From CAVQCT01 sp964371785 (lineage in GTDB: Bacteria > Zixibacteria > MSB-5A5 > GN15 > FEB-12), in contig CAYJOL010000009.1 in NCBI GenBank assembly GCA_964371785.1, positions 92,944 through 156,943 on the forward strand: 64,000 bases of DNA, read 5' to 3'. Under the pieces are notes generated by a model. The model saw only the letters and a list, made by a program, of their open reading frames with translations. It searched no databases and had not been told where the DNA came from. This document shows positions 37,398 to 46,084 of this stretch, piece by piece. Made by a program: the position numbers and the translations under genes. Within the stretch, counting starts at the first letter, position 1. Each line of letters starts with the position of its first letter.

Positions 37398-37409
37398 ATT
37401 TAGTATACT
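37381..37409 (+). promoter_or_regulatory. Promoter of the rrf2-suf operon
   Basis: TTTACA at 37381-37386 and TATACT at 37404-37409 are separated by 17 bases. Transcription would start near 37416, about 37 bases before the ATG of the Rrf2 gene, whose GGTGAG ribosome-binding site lies in between. The overlap with a palindrome suggests repression. Confidence 0.72.
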
Positions 37410-37452
37410 CCCATCGGGTAATGACGAGTAAACTATTGAAAGTGGTGAGATT

Positions 37453-37989
37453 ATGAGAATATCAGCCCTTGAAGAATATGGACTCAGGTGTTTGCTGACT
37501 TTGGCCCAGGTGGGACCGGAGGGTCAGCTTTCTATTTCTGACATTGCCGAGAAGGAAGGCATCTCGATTCCGTATACGTCGAAACTCCTGTCCATACTGA
37601 GACAGACCGGGCTTGTAAACGCCCTCAGGGGCCGTGGGGGCGGTTTCTGCATTGCCCGGCCGGCCGATCAGATTAACCTCCTGGAAGTCATCACGGCGCT
37701 CGGTGGACCGCTAATCGACCCGAACCACTGCCATAAGTATTCGGGTCAACTTGAAGAGTGCATCCACACGGATAATTGTTCGGTTCACTACACCCTGGTC
37801 GGACTTTCCCGGTTGGTTGGCGAGTTCCTGAGCAAAATGACCCTGGCCGATGTTGTCAATGGCCCCGGACTGATTAACCTGACCACTATTGAGTCGCGTG
37901 TTTCCTTGTTGAATCAGGCGCTCAATGAAGCAGATATGAATGAAGACCCGCGAACGGTGGCAGACACGCATACCCAGCGGGGTATCTGA
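37453..37989 (+). CDS. Rrf2-family transcriptional regulator, Fe-S-sensing (IscR/SufR-like)
   Basis: A 178-residue winged-helix repressor that opens with MRISALEEYGLRCLLTLA. The DNA-binding part includes ISDIAEKEGISIPYTSKLLSILRQ and the wing RGRGGGFCIARP. Three cysteines, Cys93, Cys103 and Cys109, lie where IscR has Cys92, 98 and 104, so an Fe-S cluster is likely; the 93-103 spacing is longer than in IscR. It heads the suf operon (46 bases to sufC), implying feedback by cluster supply. The C-terminal 40 residues past the cysteines are longer than in IscR. Confidence 0.88.
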   Translation: MRISALEEYGLRCLLTLAQVGPEGQLSISDIAEKEGISIPYTSKLLSILRQTGLVNALRGRGGGFCIARPADQINLLEVITALGGPLIDPNHCHKYSGQLEECIHTDNCSVHYTLVGLSRLVGEFLSKMTLADVVNGPGLINLTTIESRVSLLNQALNEADMNEDPRTVADTHTQRGI

Positions 37990-38035
37990 TACAGCTGACG
38001 AGTAAGGTTCGAAATACAAGGAAAAGGAAATAGAG

Positions 38036-38806
38036 ATGTCGAATAAGAAACCACTGTTTGAGTTTAAGGATATCCACGTCGAAGTGGAAAGCAAGGAAGT
38101 GGTCAGGGGGGTATCTTTGACCGTTAATCCGGGAGAGGTACACGCGATAATGGGACCGAACGGTTCGGGGAAGTCATCGCTGTCCAATGCCCTTATGGGC
38201 CACCCGAATTACACGATCACCAAAGGTCAGGTGATGCTCGACGGCCGGAATTTGCTGGAAATGGAATCGGATGAACGATCCCGTGCCGGCCTCTTCCTGG
38301 CTTTTCAATATCCACTGGCTATTCCGGGCGTGACAGTCGCCAATTTCTTACGCGCCGCCCTCAAGTCACATCGCGGGCCGGACGCCGATATGTCGGATTT
38401 CCGAAAGCTGCTCAAGTCCGAGATGGATGCTCTGGGAATCGACCAGGTATTTGCGACACGCTACCTAAACGACGGTTTCTCCGGCGGCGAGAAAAAACGC
38501 GTCGAGATTCTCCAGATGTCAGTTCTGAATCCGAAGATGGCGCTTCTTGATGAGACCGACTCAGGTCTTGACATTGACGCACTCAAGAAAGTAGCCGAAG
38601 GTATCAACCGGTACCATTCCGAGGCCAACGGCCTGCTTCTGGTCACCCACTACCAGCGGTTGCTTAACTACGTCAAACCTCACTTCGTACACGTGATGAT
38701 GCAGGGTGAGTTTGTCAAATCGGGTGGCCCTGAGCTTGCGCTCAAGCTCGAAGATGCCGGGTATGATTGGGTTGGTGAGGAGTTCCAGCAGAAAGCAGAG
38801 GCATAA
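38036..38806 (+). CDS. sufC: Fe-S cluster assembly ATPase SufC
   Basis: A 256-residue ABC-type ATPase that powers the SufBCD scaffold. Walker A GPNGSGKSS is at residues 40-48, the signature FSGGEKKR at 148-155, and Walker B MALLDETDSGLDID at 168-181. A Q-loop (FQYP) precedes the signature. The gene is two bases before sufB. Confidence 0.97.
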   Translation: MSNKKPLFEFKDIHVEVESKEVVRGVSLTVNPGEVHAIMGPNGSGKSSLSNALMGHPNYTITKGQVMLDGRNLLEMESDERSRAGLFLAFQYPLAIPGVTVANFLRAALKSHRGPDADMSDFRKLLKSEMDALGIDQVFATRYLNDGFSGGEKKRVEILQMSVLNPKMALLDETDSGLDIDALKKVAEGINRYHSEANGLLLVTHYQRLLNYVKPHFVHVMMQGEFVKSGGPELALKLEDAGYDWVGEEFQQKAEA

Positions 38807-38808
38807 AC

Positions 38809-40242
38809 ATGTCTGATATCATCAAACAGCAAAACCAGGAATTGTCTCAGCTCAACGAGGATTATGCCACCAAATATGGTTTCCATGATCCCGTTGACTA
38901 CTTCCATAAAGGAGCCAAAGGGCTCAGTCATGAAGTAGTCGAGATGATCTCGAAGATGAAGAAAGAACCGAAGTGGATGGCTGAGCGCCGACATGAAGCG
39001 CTCGATATTTTCTATGCGAAACCGACTCCCCAATGGGGGGACACCAAGTTGCTCAGTGAAATCGATTTTGAGAACATCTACTATTTCATGAAACCCATAG
39101 AGAATCAGGGCAAGAGCTGGGACGATGTCCCCGAGTACATCAAGAAGACGTTCGACCGACTGGGAATCCCCGAAGCCGAGAAGAATTTCCTCGGCGGAGT
39201 CTCCGCGCAGTACGAATCGGAGGTGGTGTACCATTCGATGCGGCAGGACCTCAAGGACCTGGGGATCGTATTTCTCGATATGGACAGCGGTCTGCGCGAA
39301 TACGAAGACATTGTCAAAAAGTACTTCGGCACGGTCATTCCGTCGACCGACAACAAGTATGCCGCCCTCAACACCTCGGTGTGGTCGGGCGGATCTTTCA
39401 TCTATGTTCCGCCGGGTGTCGACGTCAAGATCCCCCTCCAGGCATATTTCCGTATCAACGCGGAAAATATGGGTCAGTTCGAACGGACCCTGATTATCGC
39501 CGACAAAGGCTCGCGGGTTCACTATATCGAAGGGTGCACGGCGCCGATCTATTCGACCGATTCGCTGCACTCCGCGGTCGTCGAGTTGATTGCCCTTGAG
39601 GGTTCGTATATTCGTTACACGACCATTCAAAACTGGGCACGCAATATTTACAATCTGGTGACCAAGCGGGCCACCGCACACGCCCACGCGACAGTAGAAT
39701 GGGTGGACGGCAATCTGGGTTCGCGGTTGACAATGAAATACCCCTGTATCCAGCTGGTGGGCGAAGGCGCCAGAGGAGAAATCCTGTCCGTGGCTTTTGC
39801 CGGCACCCAGCAGCATCAGGACGCCGGGGCCAAAGTGATTCACGCCGCCCCGAATACATCGTCACGCATCACTTCCAAGTCCATATCAAAGGACGATGGT
39901 CGGGCCTCGTATCGCGGTCTGGTGAAGATTCACAAAAACGCGGTCAACTCGAAGGTCTCGGTGGAGTGTGACGCGCTTCTCATCGGCGAGAATGCGCGCT
40001 CTGACACGTATCCGACGATGGAAATTGATAATGAACAGGTTCGGGTGGAGCACGAAGCGCGTGTCTCAAAAGTTGCTGAAGAACAGCTTTTCTATCTGAC
40101 GAGCCGCGGCTTGACCGAAGACGATGCCCGACTACTTATCGTCAACGGGTTCATGGAGCCATTCACGAAGGAGCTTCCGCTGGAATACGCGGTAGAACTG
40201 AATCGACTGATCGAACTTGAAATGGAAGGATCAATCGGTTAA
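38809..40242 (+). CDS. sufB: Fe-S cluster assembly protein SufB
   Basis: A 477-residue scaffold subunit. Diagnostic blocks are KYGFHDPVDYFHKGAKGL near the start, YVPPGVDVKIPLQAYFRIN, EGCTAPIYSTDSLHSAVVE, and near the C-terminus RVEHEARVSKVAEEQLFYL. Conserved cysteine in EGCTAPI is the sulfur-acceptor region. It ends 19 bases before the sufD start. With SufC and SufD it builds clusters from cysteine sulfur supplied by SufS/SufU. Confidence 0.97.
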   Translation: MSDIIKQQNQELSQLNEDYATKYGFHDPVDYFHKGAKGLSHEVVEMISKMKKEPKWMAERRHEALDIFYAKPTPQWGDTKLLSEIDFENIYYFMKPIENQGKSWDDVPEYIKKTFDRLGIPEAEKNFLGGVSAQYESEVVYHSMRQDLKDLGIVFLDMDSGLREYEDIVKKYFGTVIPSTDNKYAALNTSVWSGGSFIYVPPGVDVKIPLQAYFRINAENMGQFERTLIIADKGSRVHYIEGCTAPIYSTDSLHSAVVELIALEGSYIRYTTIQNWARNIYNLVTKRATAHAHATVEWVDGNLGSRLTMKYPCIQLVGEGARGEILSVAFAGTQQHQDAGAKVIHAAPNTSSRITSKSISKDDGRASYRGLVKIHKNAVNSKVSVECDALLIGENARSDTYPTMEIDNEQVRVEHEARVSKVAEEQLFYLTSRGLTEDDARLLIVNGFMEPFTKELPLEYAVELNRLIELEMEGSIG

Positions 40243-40261
40243 TCCGAGGATGATGATTACT

Positions 40262-41578
40262 ATGCACGACACGCAAACAGACATACAGATACCTGATATT
40301 ACTCCGGAGCTGGAGCGAGGTCCGCAGTGGTTGCGGGATATTCGACACGCTTATCAGCGGTCCTATAACGCCGAACCTCTTCCCCGCCGCGGCCTGCACC
40401 TCTGGCGCTATACCGACCCATTCCGCTTTACCATTGACCGGCAATCGATCGCGGATACGGCCTTCGGGGACAATTTCGACATTGTTGAAAAACATGAACT
40501 CAAGAATCTCCGCGACGGGCATCTGTCCGGGTTGGTAACCGATCTCGGCGGTCGCGAAATTGACGTTCACTTGACCGATGCGCTGACGGAAGCCGGGGTG
40601 GTTGTCACCTCCCTGTCAAATGCGGCGACCACACATACGGACCTGGTTGAAAAATACCTCTACAAGCTGGTCAGTCGGGAAACCGGCAAATTCGAATCGA
40701 TGAACGGCGCTCTCTGGAACGACGGGATATTTATCTACGTCCCTGACGGCAAGAATATCGAGCAACCGATACATCTGTTGCGCGAAGCCGGGTTGGCCAG
40801 ATCAGCGCAGTTTCCGAGACTGCTGATTGTCGTCGGGAAGAACGCGCGATTAACCATAATCGATGAGTACGGTGGCGGGTCATACGACGAGAATGAAGGA
40901 CTGAGCTATTCAAACGGTGCGGTTGAAATTTTCGGTCTGGCGGACAGTCAAACGAGATATGTCATGCTGCAGCGGCAGTCCTCTGCGACCACATCGTACC
41001 TCACCCATCGTGCAAGCATTGCGCAGGGTGCGACCATGCTGACCATCCCGCTCGCTTTCGGCGGCGCCATGACCAAGCAGAATTTTGGTGTCCAGCTCGA
41101 TGGTCCGGGAGCGGAGAGCCGGATGTACGGGCTCTTGTTCGGCTCCGGTTACCAACATTTCGACAACCACACTCTGCACGACCATAGATCCGGCCAGACT
41201 TTTTCGAACATCAATTTCAAAGTTGTCCTGCGCGATAAGGCGGTTTCCGCTTACACCGGCCTGATCAAGATTGAAAATCACGCCAAAGGCTGCCAGGCCT
41301 ACCAGGAGAACCGGAATTTACTGCTGAGCAAGGGGACCAGGGCGGAAACCATCCCCGAGCTGGAAATCCTGAACGAAGACGTGTCCTGCTCCCACGGTGC
41401 GACAATCGGCCCGATTGATCCGATGCAGGTATTTTATCTGGAATCACGCGGAATTCGTCACGATGAAGCGGTTCGAATGGTGGTCAGTGGATTCGTGTCC
41501 AACACGCTGCAACAGGTTCCGGATGACCTGCGCGAACGAATCTCCGCTTTTGTGGAGCAACGGTTGGAGGGAATCTAA
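40262..41578 (+). CDS. sufD: Fe-S cluster assembly protein SufD
   Basis: A 438-residue partner of SufB. The C-terminal beta-helix is recognisable from FSNINFKVVLRDKAVSAYTGLIKIENHAKGCQAYQENRN (split here from about 333 on) and CSHGATIGPIDPMQVFYLESRG. The frame is open from 40217 inside sufB. ATG at 40250, 40253 and 40262 are possible; 40262 is chosen because GAGGA lies about 11 bases before it, while the earlier ones are too close to that site. The first residues are not conserved, so the choice stays open. Confidence 0.92.
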   Translation: MHDTQTDIQIPDITPELERGPQWLRDIRHAYQRSYNAEPLPRRGLHLWRYTDPFRFTIDRQSIADTAFGDNFDIVEKHELKNLRDGHLSGLVTDLGGREIDVHLTDALTEAGVVVTSLSNAATTHTDLVEKYLYKLVSRETGKFESMNGALWNDGIFIYVPDGKNIEQPIHLLREAGLARSAQFPRLLIVVGKNARLTIIDEYGGGSYDENEGLSYSNGAVEIFGLADSQTRYVMLQRQSSATTSYLTHRASIAQGATMLTIPLAFGGAMTKQNFGVQLDGPGAESRMYGLLFGSGYQHFDNHTLHDHRSGQTFSNINFKVVLRDKAVSAYTGLIKIENHAKGCQAYQENRNLLLSKGTRAETIPELEILNEDVSCSHGATIGPIDPMQVFYLESRGIRHDEAVRMVVSGFVSNTLQQVPDDLRERISAFVEQRLEGI

Positions 41579-41579
41579 A

Positions 41580-41888
41580 ATGGCGTTCGTGAAAGTAGCG
41601 CTTACAGAAGACATCCCTCTGGGAAAGATGAAATCATTCGAGGTGCAACACGTTCGAGTGGTCATCTGTCATATGGACGACGGGTTTTATGCGCTGGCCG
41701 ACGAATGCACCCACGACGGAGCGCCGATTAGTACCGGCAGTGTACGCGGCAATGACGTTGTCTGCCCGCGTCATGGCGCGAAGTTCGACGTTCGATCGGG
41801 AGCCGTTACCGCTCCACCGGCGATTGTCGCGCTGGATACGTTTGAAGTCAAAGTCGACGGTAACGAGATCTATGTTCTGATGGTTTGA
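41580..41888 (+). CDS. Rieske-type [2Fe-2S] ferredoxin in the suf operon
   Basis: A 102-residue stand-alone Rieske protein. The ligands are Cys43-x-His45 (DECTHDGAP) and Cys62-x2-His65 (VCPRHGAKFD), spaced as in Rieske ferredoxins of dioxygenases. ATG at 41580 overlaps nothing and follows the sufD stop directly (TAAA ATG). Rieske ferredoxins sit in several bacterial suf operons; the role may be electron donation to assembly, which is inference. Confidence 0.9.
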   Translation: MAFVKVALTEDIPLGKMKSFEVQHVRVVICHMDDGFYALADECTHDGAPISTGSVRGNDVVCPRHGAKFDVRSGAVTAPPAIVALDTFEVKVDGNEIYVLMV

Positions 41889-41910
41889 AACGTGAAAGAA
41901 GAAGCAAAAG

Positions 41911-43185
41911 ATGCAACCGGAAATGAATAGAACGACACCTGTGGGAAGAGGCACGACCGGGCTTGATATCGCGGCCATCAAAGCGGACTTCCCGATTCTT
42001 GAACAGGTGATAAACGGCCACCGGCTGGTCTATCTGGACAATGCCGCCAGCACGCAGAAACCGCGCTCGGTGATCAACGCTCATGTCGATTTTTACCGGA
42101 AATCGTACGCCAATATCCACCGTGGTCTGCACACCCTGGCCGAACGGTCGACCGAAGCCTACGAGTCAACCCGGAAACATGTCGCGCGCTTTATCGGCGG
42201 CGTCAAACGCCAGGAGATTGTTTTCACCAGCGGCGCTACCGAAGCCATCAATCTGGTTGCCTATACATGGGGCGAGGCGAACATCCGGGAAGGAGACGAG
42301 ATCGTCATCACCGAAATGGAGCACCATGCCAACCTCGTACCCTGGGTAATCCTTGCCCAAAAGAAAAAAGCGGTGCTCAAGCGGATTCCGATTACGATCT
42401 GCGGCCATCTGGATTTGAGCAATATCGAGAAGATCCTGACTCCAAAGGTCAAGCTGTTGGCCGTGACTCACATGTCCAATGTGCTCGGCACAATAAACCC
42501 GGTAAGGGAACTTGCCGCGATGGCGCATAAGAACGGCACGGTAGTCCTGGCCGACGGCGCCCAGGCGGCCCCGCATCTGCCGCTGGATGTTAAAGAACTT
42601 GATGTTGATTTCTATGCCTTCTCGGCTCACAAGATGCTCGGTCCGACCGGCGTGGGTGTGCTGTACGGCCGGGAATCATTGTTGGAAAATATGCCGCCGT
42701 TTATTATGGGTGGCGAGATGATCAGCGAAGTGCGATTCGACCGGGTGACCTGGGCGGACCTTCCACACAAATTCGAAGCCGGCACTCCCAATATTGCCGG
42801 AGTCGTTACTTTCAACGAGGCGCTTCGCTACCTGGACACGCTCGGCATGCACAATGTCCGCCAGCACGAAATCAATCTGACCAGGTACGCCATCGCGCGC
42901 CTTTCGGAAATTGATGGCCTTGAGATTCAGGGACCACAGGAGTCGCTGGAACGCGGCGGCGCGATTTCCTTCACCGACCCACATATCCACCCCCATGATA
43001 TCAGCACTTTTCTCGACTCCCGCGGTATCGCCATCAGAGCCGGGCACCACTGCGCACAGCCGCTGATGCGGATAATGGAAAAGATTGCTACTGCCAGAGC
43101 GTCACTGTATATTTACAACGACGAGGCTGATATTGACGCCTTGGTAGACGCACTGATTGAAATGAGGAGGTATTTCGGCGTATGA
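41911..43185 (+). CDS. sufS: Cysteine desulfurase SufS
   Basis: A 424-residue pyridoxal-phosphate enzyme that releases sulfur from cysteine. Marks are YLDNAASTQKP (residues 41-51), the PLP lysine Lys241 (FSAHKMLGPTG) and the catalytic Cys381 in AGHHCAQPLM. The last segment before the C-terminus aligns with group II (SufS) enzymes. It overlaps sufU by four bases. The start ATG is 41911; ATG 41923 is also possible and affects only a few residues. Confidence 0.97.
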   Translation: MQPEMNRTTPVGRGTTGLDIAAIKADFPILEQVINGHRLVYLDNAASTQKPRSVINAHVDFYRKSYANIHRGLHTLAERSTEAYESTRKHVARFIGGVKRQEIVFTSGATEAINLVAYTWGEANIREGDEIVITEMEHHANLVPWVILAQKKKAVLKRIPITICGHLDLSNIEKILTPKVKLLAVTHMSNVLGTINPVRELAAMAHKNGTVVLADGAQAAPHLPLDVKELDVDFYAFSAHKMLGPTGVGVLYGRESLLENMPPFIMGGEMISEVRFDRVTWADLPHKFEAGTPNIAGVVTFNEALRYLDTLGMHNVRQHEINLTRYAIARLSEIDGLEIQGPQESLERGGAISFTDPHIHPHDISTFLDSRGIAIRAGHHCAQPLMRIMEKIATARASLYIYNDEADIDALVDALIEMRRYFGV

Positions 43186-43664
43186 GTGACCAGCTCGATG
43201 ACATGTACCGGGAAGTCATCCTGGACCACTACCGGGCCCCCAGAGGCAGCAAACCGATAAAGCATATCGACCTGACCTCCGAAGGCAGGAATCCATCGTG
43301 TGGCGATGAAATCGCCCTGCGCGTTGCGATGGACGATGGCCGCGTGGAAGATATCCACGTAGATTGTCACGGGTGCGCAATTTCCACCGCATCGGCTTCG
43401 ATGCTTGCCGAATATATCAAGGGAAAGACGCTCGATGACGCGATACGGATCGCCGAGATCGTCAAAAAGATGCTGAAGGGCGAGGACGTGGAAGTCCCGA
43501 AAGACTATTCAGACCTCGAAGCGCTCAAGGGGGTGCGGAATTTTCCCGTTCGCATCAAGTGCGCGCTTCTTGCCTGGATGACCCTTATCGAGGGCCTCAA
43601 GAACTACAAGGCTGGTACGACAAGTCAGCAAGTGACCAGCGTTTCTACTGAAGACAAGGAGTAG
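43182..43664 (+). CDS. sufU: SufU-type sulfur acceptor
   Basis: A 160-residue protein that accepts sulfur from SufS. Cys40, Asp42, Cys65 and Cys127 occupy the positions of Cys41, Asp43, Cys66 and Cys128 in Bacillus SufU, where they bind zinc. The insertion between helices (ISTASASMLAEYIKGK) is the SufU type rather than IscU. The pairing of SufU with SufS and the absence of SufE in the operon agree with a Firmicutes-like transfer route. Confidence 0.93.
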   Translation: MSDQLDDMYREVILDHYRAPRGSKPIKHIDLTSEGRNPSCGDEIALRVAMDDGRVEDIHVDCHGCAISTASASMLAEYIKGKTLDDAIRIAEIVKKMLKGEDVEVPKDYSDLEALKGVRNFPVRIKCALLAWMTLIEGLKNYKAGTTSQQVTSVSTEDKE

Positions 43665-43669
43665 ATGGT

Positions 43670-43981
43670 ATGTCCGTTCCCACCAGAGAACAAGTTATGG
43701 AGGCGCTGAAACCGGTCTATGACCCGGAAATTCGAATTGGTGTTGTCGATCTCGGACTCGTATATGACGTTCTGGTGGAAGATTCCGGTAAGGTGCTGGT
43801 CAAAATGACGCTGACAACGCCGGGTTGTCCCTACGGTGAGATGCTCTTAACGATGGTACACAGGGCGGTGGAAGAACTCGACGGAGTCACCGAAGTCGAG
43901 GTCCGCCTCGTCTGGGACCCGCCATGGGACCCCAAAGAAATGTGTTCCGACGGCGCCAAGGATATGCTCGGCATCTGGTAG
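43670..43981 (+). CDS. sufT: SufT / MIP18-family (DUF59) Fe-S maturation factor
   Basis: A 103-residue DUF59 protein of the SufT/PaaD/MIP18 group. Typical marks are VYDPEIRIGVVDLGLVYDV (about 16-34) and MTLTTPGCPYGEML (about 46-59), with the conserved Cys of TPGCP. Members help Fe-S maturation. It closes the suf operon, five bases after sufU. The sequence continues to about residue 95 with a conserved WDPPWDP segment. Confidence 0.92.
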   Translation: MSVPTREQVMEALKPVYDPEIRIGVVDLGLVYDVLVEDSGKVLVKMTLTTPGCPYGEMLLTMVHRAVEELDGVTEVEVRLVWDPPWDPKEMCSDGAKDMLGIW

Positions 43982-44102
43982 TTTTCGGCCGACCGGCCGC
44001 CGGCCACGAAGCTTAATCGAGTAGTCTCGTTACCTTTTCTTCACACTTTTTTTCTCCCTGCCGGTGCCTTTATCACATTCACTTCCACCCAGAAAATGCG
44101 AC
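43982..44102. other. Gap after the suf operon, with a GC-rich hairpin
   Basis: Immediately after sufT lies a GC-rich inverted sequence (TTCGGCCG ... GGCCACGAA, about 43983-44010). It could fold as a hairpin but has no T-tract directly after it, so a rho-independent terminator is not certain. A T-rich stretch follows about 30 bases later (44031-44052). Confidence 0.35.
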
Positions 44103-44131
44103 TTTACAATCGGAACAGAAATAGGTAAACT
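44103..44131 (+). promoter_or_regulatory. Promoter of the MacAB-type export operon
   Basis: TTTACA at 44103-44108 and TAAACT at 44126-44131 are 17 bases apart. Transcription would start near 44138, about 44 bases before the adaptor gene ATG. A purine-rich AAAAGAG precedes that start codon. Confidence 0.6.
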
Positions 44132-44181
44132 ATAAGTCTGTAATTATATTTCCCAGAACATGCAAAGAGAATCAAAAGAGA

Positions 44182-45372
44182 ATGACGGAGCATAACAATT
44201 CAGACCTGAACGCGCTTCGAATCGACCGGACTAAGAAGTTTGACGACCGTCCTCGGAGCAAGGCGTGGAAATGGGTTTTCGGCATTCTGGCTGTGCTCGT
44301 GATAGTGGTCGCGTATGTCATCTTCAGAAGCCAAATCTCACCGGCCACCAAAATCAAAGCGACGTTCGTAACATATATCACCGGTTCGGACTCTCAGGCG
44401 AGTCTGGTGGCATCCGGTTATGTCGTGGCGCAACGCAAAGCTGAAGTGGCTTCAAAAGGGACCGGACGGATCAAGTATTTGGGGTTCGAAGAAGGTGACA
44501 CGGTCAAGACCGGTCAAATCATTGCTGAACTCGAGAATGATGACATCAAAGCCGAAGTGGCTCTGGCGAAAGCAAACCTGATGAATGCCCAGGCAGATTC
44601 CCTGAATGCCGGCAGAATATATCGCCGCCAGGAGAAGCTCCTGGACTCCGCCGCAGTCACCAGGGCCCAATTCGAGGATGTAGAGACCGCCTATCTGCGA
44701 TCGAAAGCATCGGTAGCGGCGGCTGACGCGAACCTGACTGCGGCTCAGGTCAATCTGGAAAACACGATTATCCGTGCACCGTTCAGCGGTACAGTACTGA
44801 CCAAAAATGCGGACGTTGGTGAAGTTGTCGCTCCGTTCGCTTCATCGGCCACCTCTAAGGGTTCGGTGGTCACCCTGGCTGATATGAGTTCACTTGAGGT
44901 CGAGGCTGACGTCTCTGAGTCCAATATTTACAAGGTGTTCGTGGGGCAGCGGTGCAACATCGTGCTCGACGCTTATCCGGACCGCAATTACGCGGGGCTG
45001 GTCAAGAAGATCGTCCCGACCGCCGATCGAGCGCGCGCTACCGTGCTTACCAAGATCACTTTCAACGATATTGATGACCGGGTACTGCCTGAAATGTCGG
45101 CCCGGGTAAACTTTTTCGCCAAGGACGCCGAGGTGAGTGACGAATCAAATCAGAAGACACTGGTGGTGGCGAAAGAGGCGATCACCACCCGCGATAATCA
45201 GAAACTGGTTTTTCGGATCCAGGGCGACCGGGTGGAAGCTGTGCCGATCACAATCGGTCGACAGCTCGGCACTATGACGGAAATCACCAGCGGACTCCAG
45301 CAGGGTGATCAAGTCGTGCTGTCGCCTCCGGGCAGGATGCTGTCCGGAGAAAAAGTGGAAATATCGCAGTAA
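44182..45372 (+). CDS. Periplasmic adaptor (membrane-fusion) protein, MacA/HlyD-like
   Basis: A 396-residue adaptor. One N-terminal membrane helix (WVFGILAVLVIVVAYVIF, residues 31-48) anchors it. A biotinyl-lipoyl-like half follows (SKGTGRIKYLGFEEGDTVKTGQ), then an alpha-helical hairpin of about 70 residues (AKANLMNAQADSLNAGRIYRRQ), the second lipoyl half (NTIIRAPFSGTVLTKNADVGE), and a beta-barrel domain. Such adaptors link an inner-membrane ABC or RND pump to an outer-membrane channel. Its neighbours are an ABC ATPase and two permeases, so it is the tripartite ABC type. Confidence 0.9.
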   Translation: MTEHNNSDLNALRIDRTKKFDDRPRSKAWKWVFGILAVLVIVVAYVIFRSQISPATKIKATFVTYITGSDSQASLVASGYVVAQRKAEVASKGTGRIKYLGFEEGDTVKTGQIIAELENDDIKAEVALAKANLMNAQADSLNAGRIYRRQEKLLDSAAVTRAQFEDVETAYLRSKASVAAADANLTAAQVNLENTIIRAPFSGTVLTKNADVGEVVAPFASSATSKGSVVTLADMSSLEVEADVSESNIYKVFVGQRCNIVLDAYPDRNYAGLVKKIVPTADRARATVLTKITFNDIDDRVLPEMSARVNFFAKDAEVSDESNQKTLVVAKEAITTRDNQKLVFRIQGDRVEAVPITIGRQLGTMTEITSGLQQGDQVVLSPPGRMLSGEKVEISQ

Positions 45373-45403
45373 TGCAACTCTAGAGGAATACAGGAAATCC
45401 GAC

Positions 45404-46084
45404 ATGGCACAGTCATATGTCGAACTTCGACAGATCTACAAGTCCTACTGGCGAGACAGCATTGAAATACCTGTCTTAAAAGACATAAATCTGGATATTG
45501 CCGAAGGCGAGTTCATGGCCCTGATGGGACCATCCGGCTCCGGCAAAACAACGCTGCTCAATCTGCTCGCCGGGATTGACCGACCGAGCTCGGGTGAACT
45601 GCTCGTGGCCGGAGAACGGGTGGCCGGACTGTCCGAACACGACCTGGCCCGGTGGCGCAGCCGGAATATCGGGTTCGTGTTTCAGTTCTATAACCTGATG
45701 CCGGTGCTGAACGCATTTGAGAATGTCGAACTTCCGCTTTTGCTCACTAAACTCAGTAAGGCCGAAAGGCGACGCCAGGTAGAACTGGCATTGTCCATAG
45801 TCGGGCTGGGGGATCGTATGAAACATTACCCCAACCAGCTCTCCGGCGGTCAGGAACAGCGGGTGGCAATCGCCCGAGCCGTGGTTACTGATCCAAATCT
45901 GATCCTGGCCGATGAACCGACCGGCGATCTGGACAAGCAGTCGGCCGAAGATATCATGGAACTGCTCAGCAGACTCAACAGCGAATTCAATAAGACTATT
46001 GTCATGGTCACCCATGATCCGCGGGCCGCGGAGAAGGCCAGGCGTACCCGGCACCTTGACAAAGGGGAACTGACCGATTCATGA
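45404..46084 (+). CDS. ABC transporter ATP-binding protein, MacB/LolD type
   Basis: A 226-residue ATPase. Walker A is GPSGSGKTT (about residues 44-52), the signature LSGGQEQRVAIARA is near 146, and Walker B is LILADEPTGDLD near 168. The frame is open from 45305, but the ATG at 45404 follows a GAGGAA site and begins the conserved domain. It shares four bases with the first permease gene. The LolD/MacB-like group works with FtsX-fold permeases in export of lipoproteins, peptides or macrolides; the substrate is unknown. Confidence 0.93.
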   Translation: MAQSYVELRQIYKSYWRDSIEIPVLKDINLDIAEGEFMALMGPSGSGKTTLLNLLAGIDRPSSGELLVAGERVAGLSEHDLARWRSRNIGFVFQFYNLMPVLNAFENVELPLLLTKLSKAERRRQVELALSIVGLGDRMKHYPNQLSGGQEQRVAIARAVVTDPNLILADEPTGDLDKQSAEDIMELLSRLNSEFNKTIVMVTHDPRAAEKARRTRHLDKGELTDS

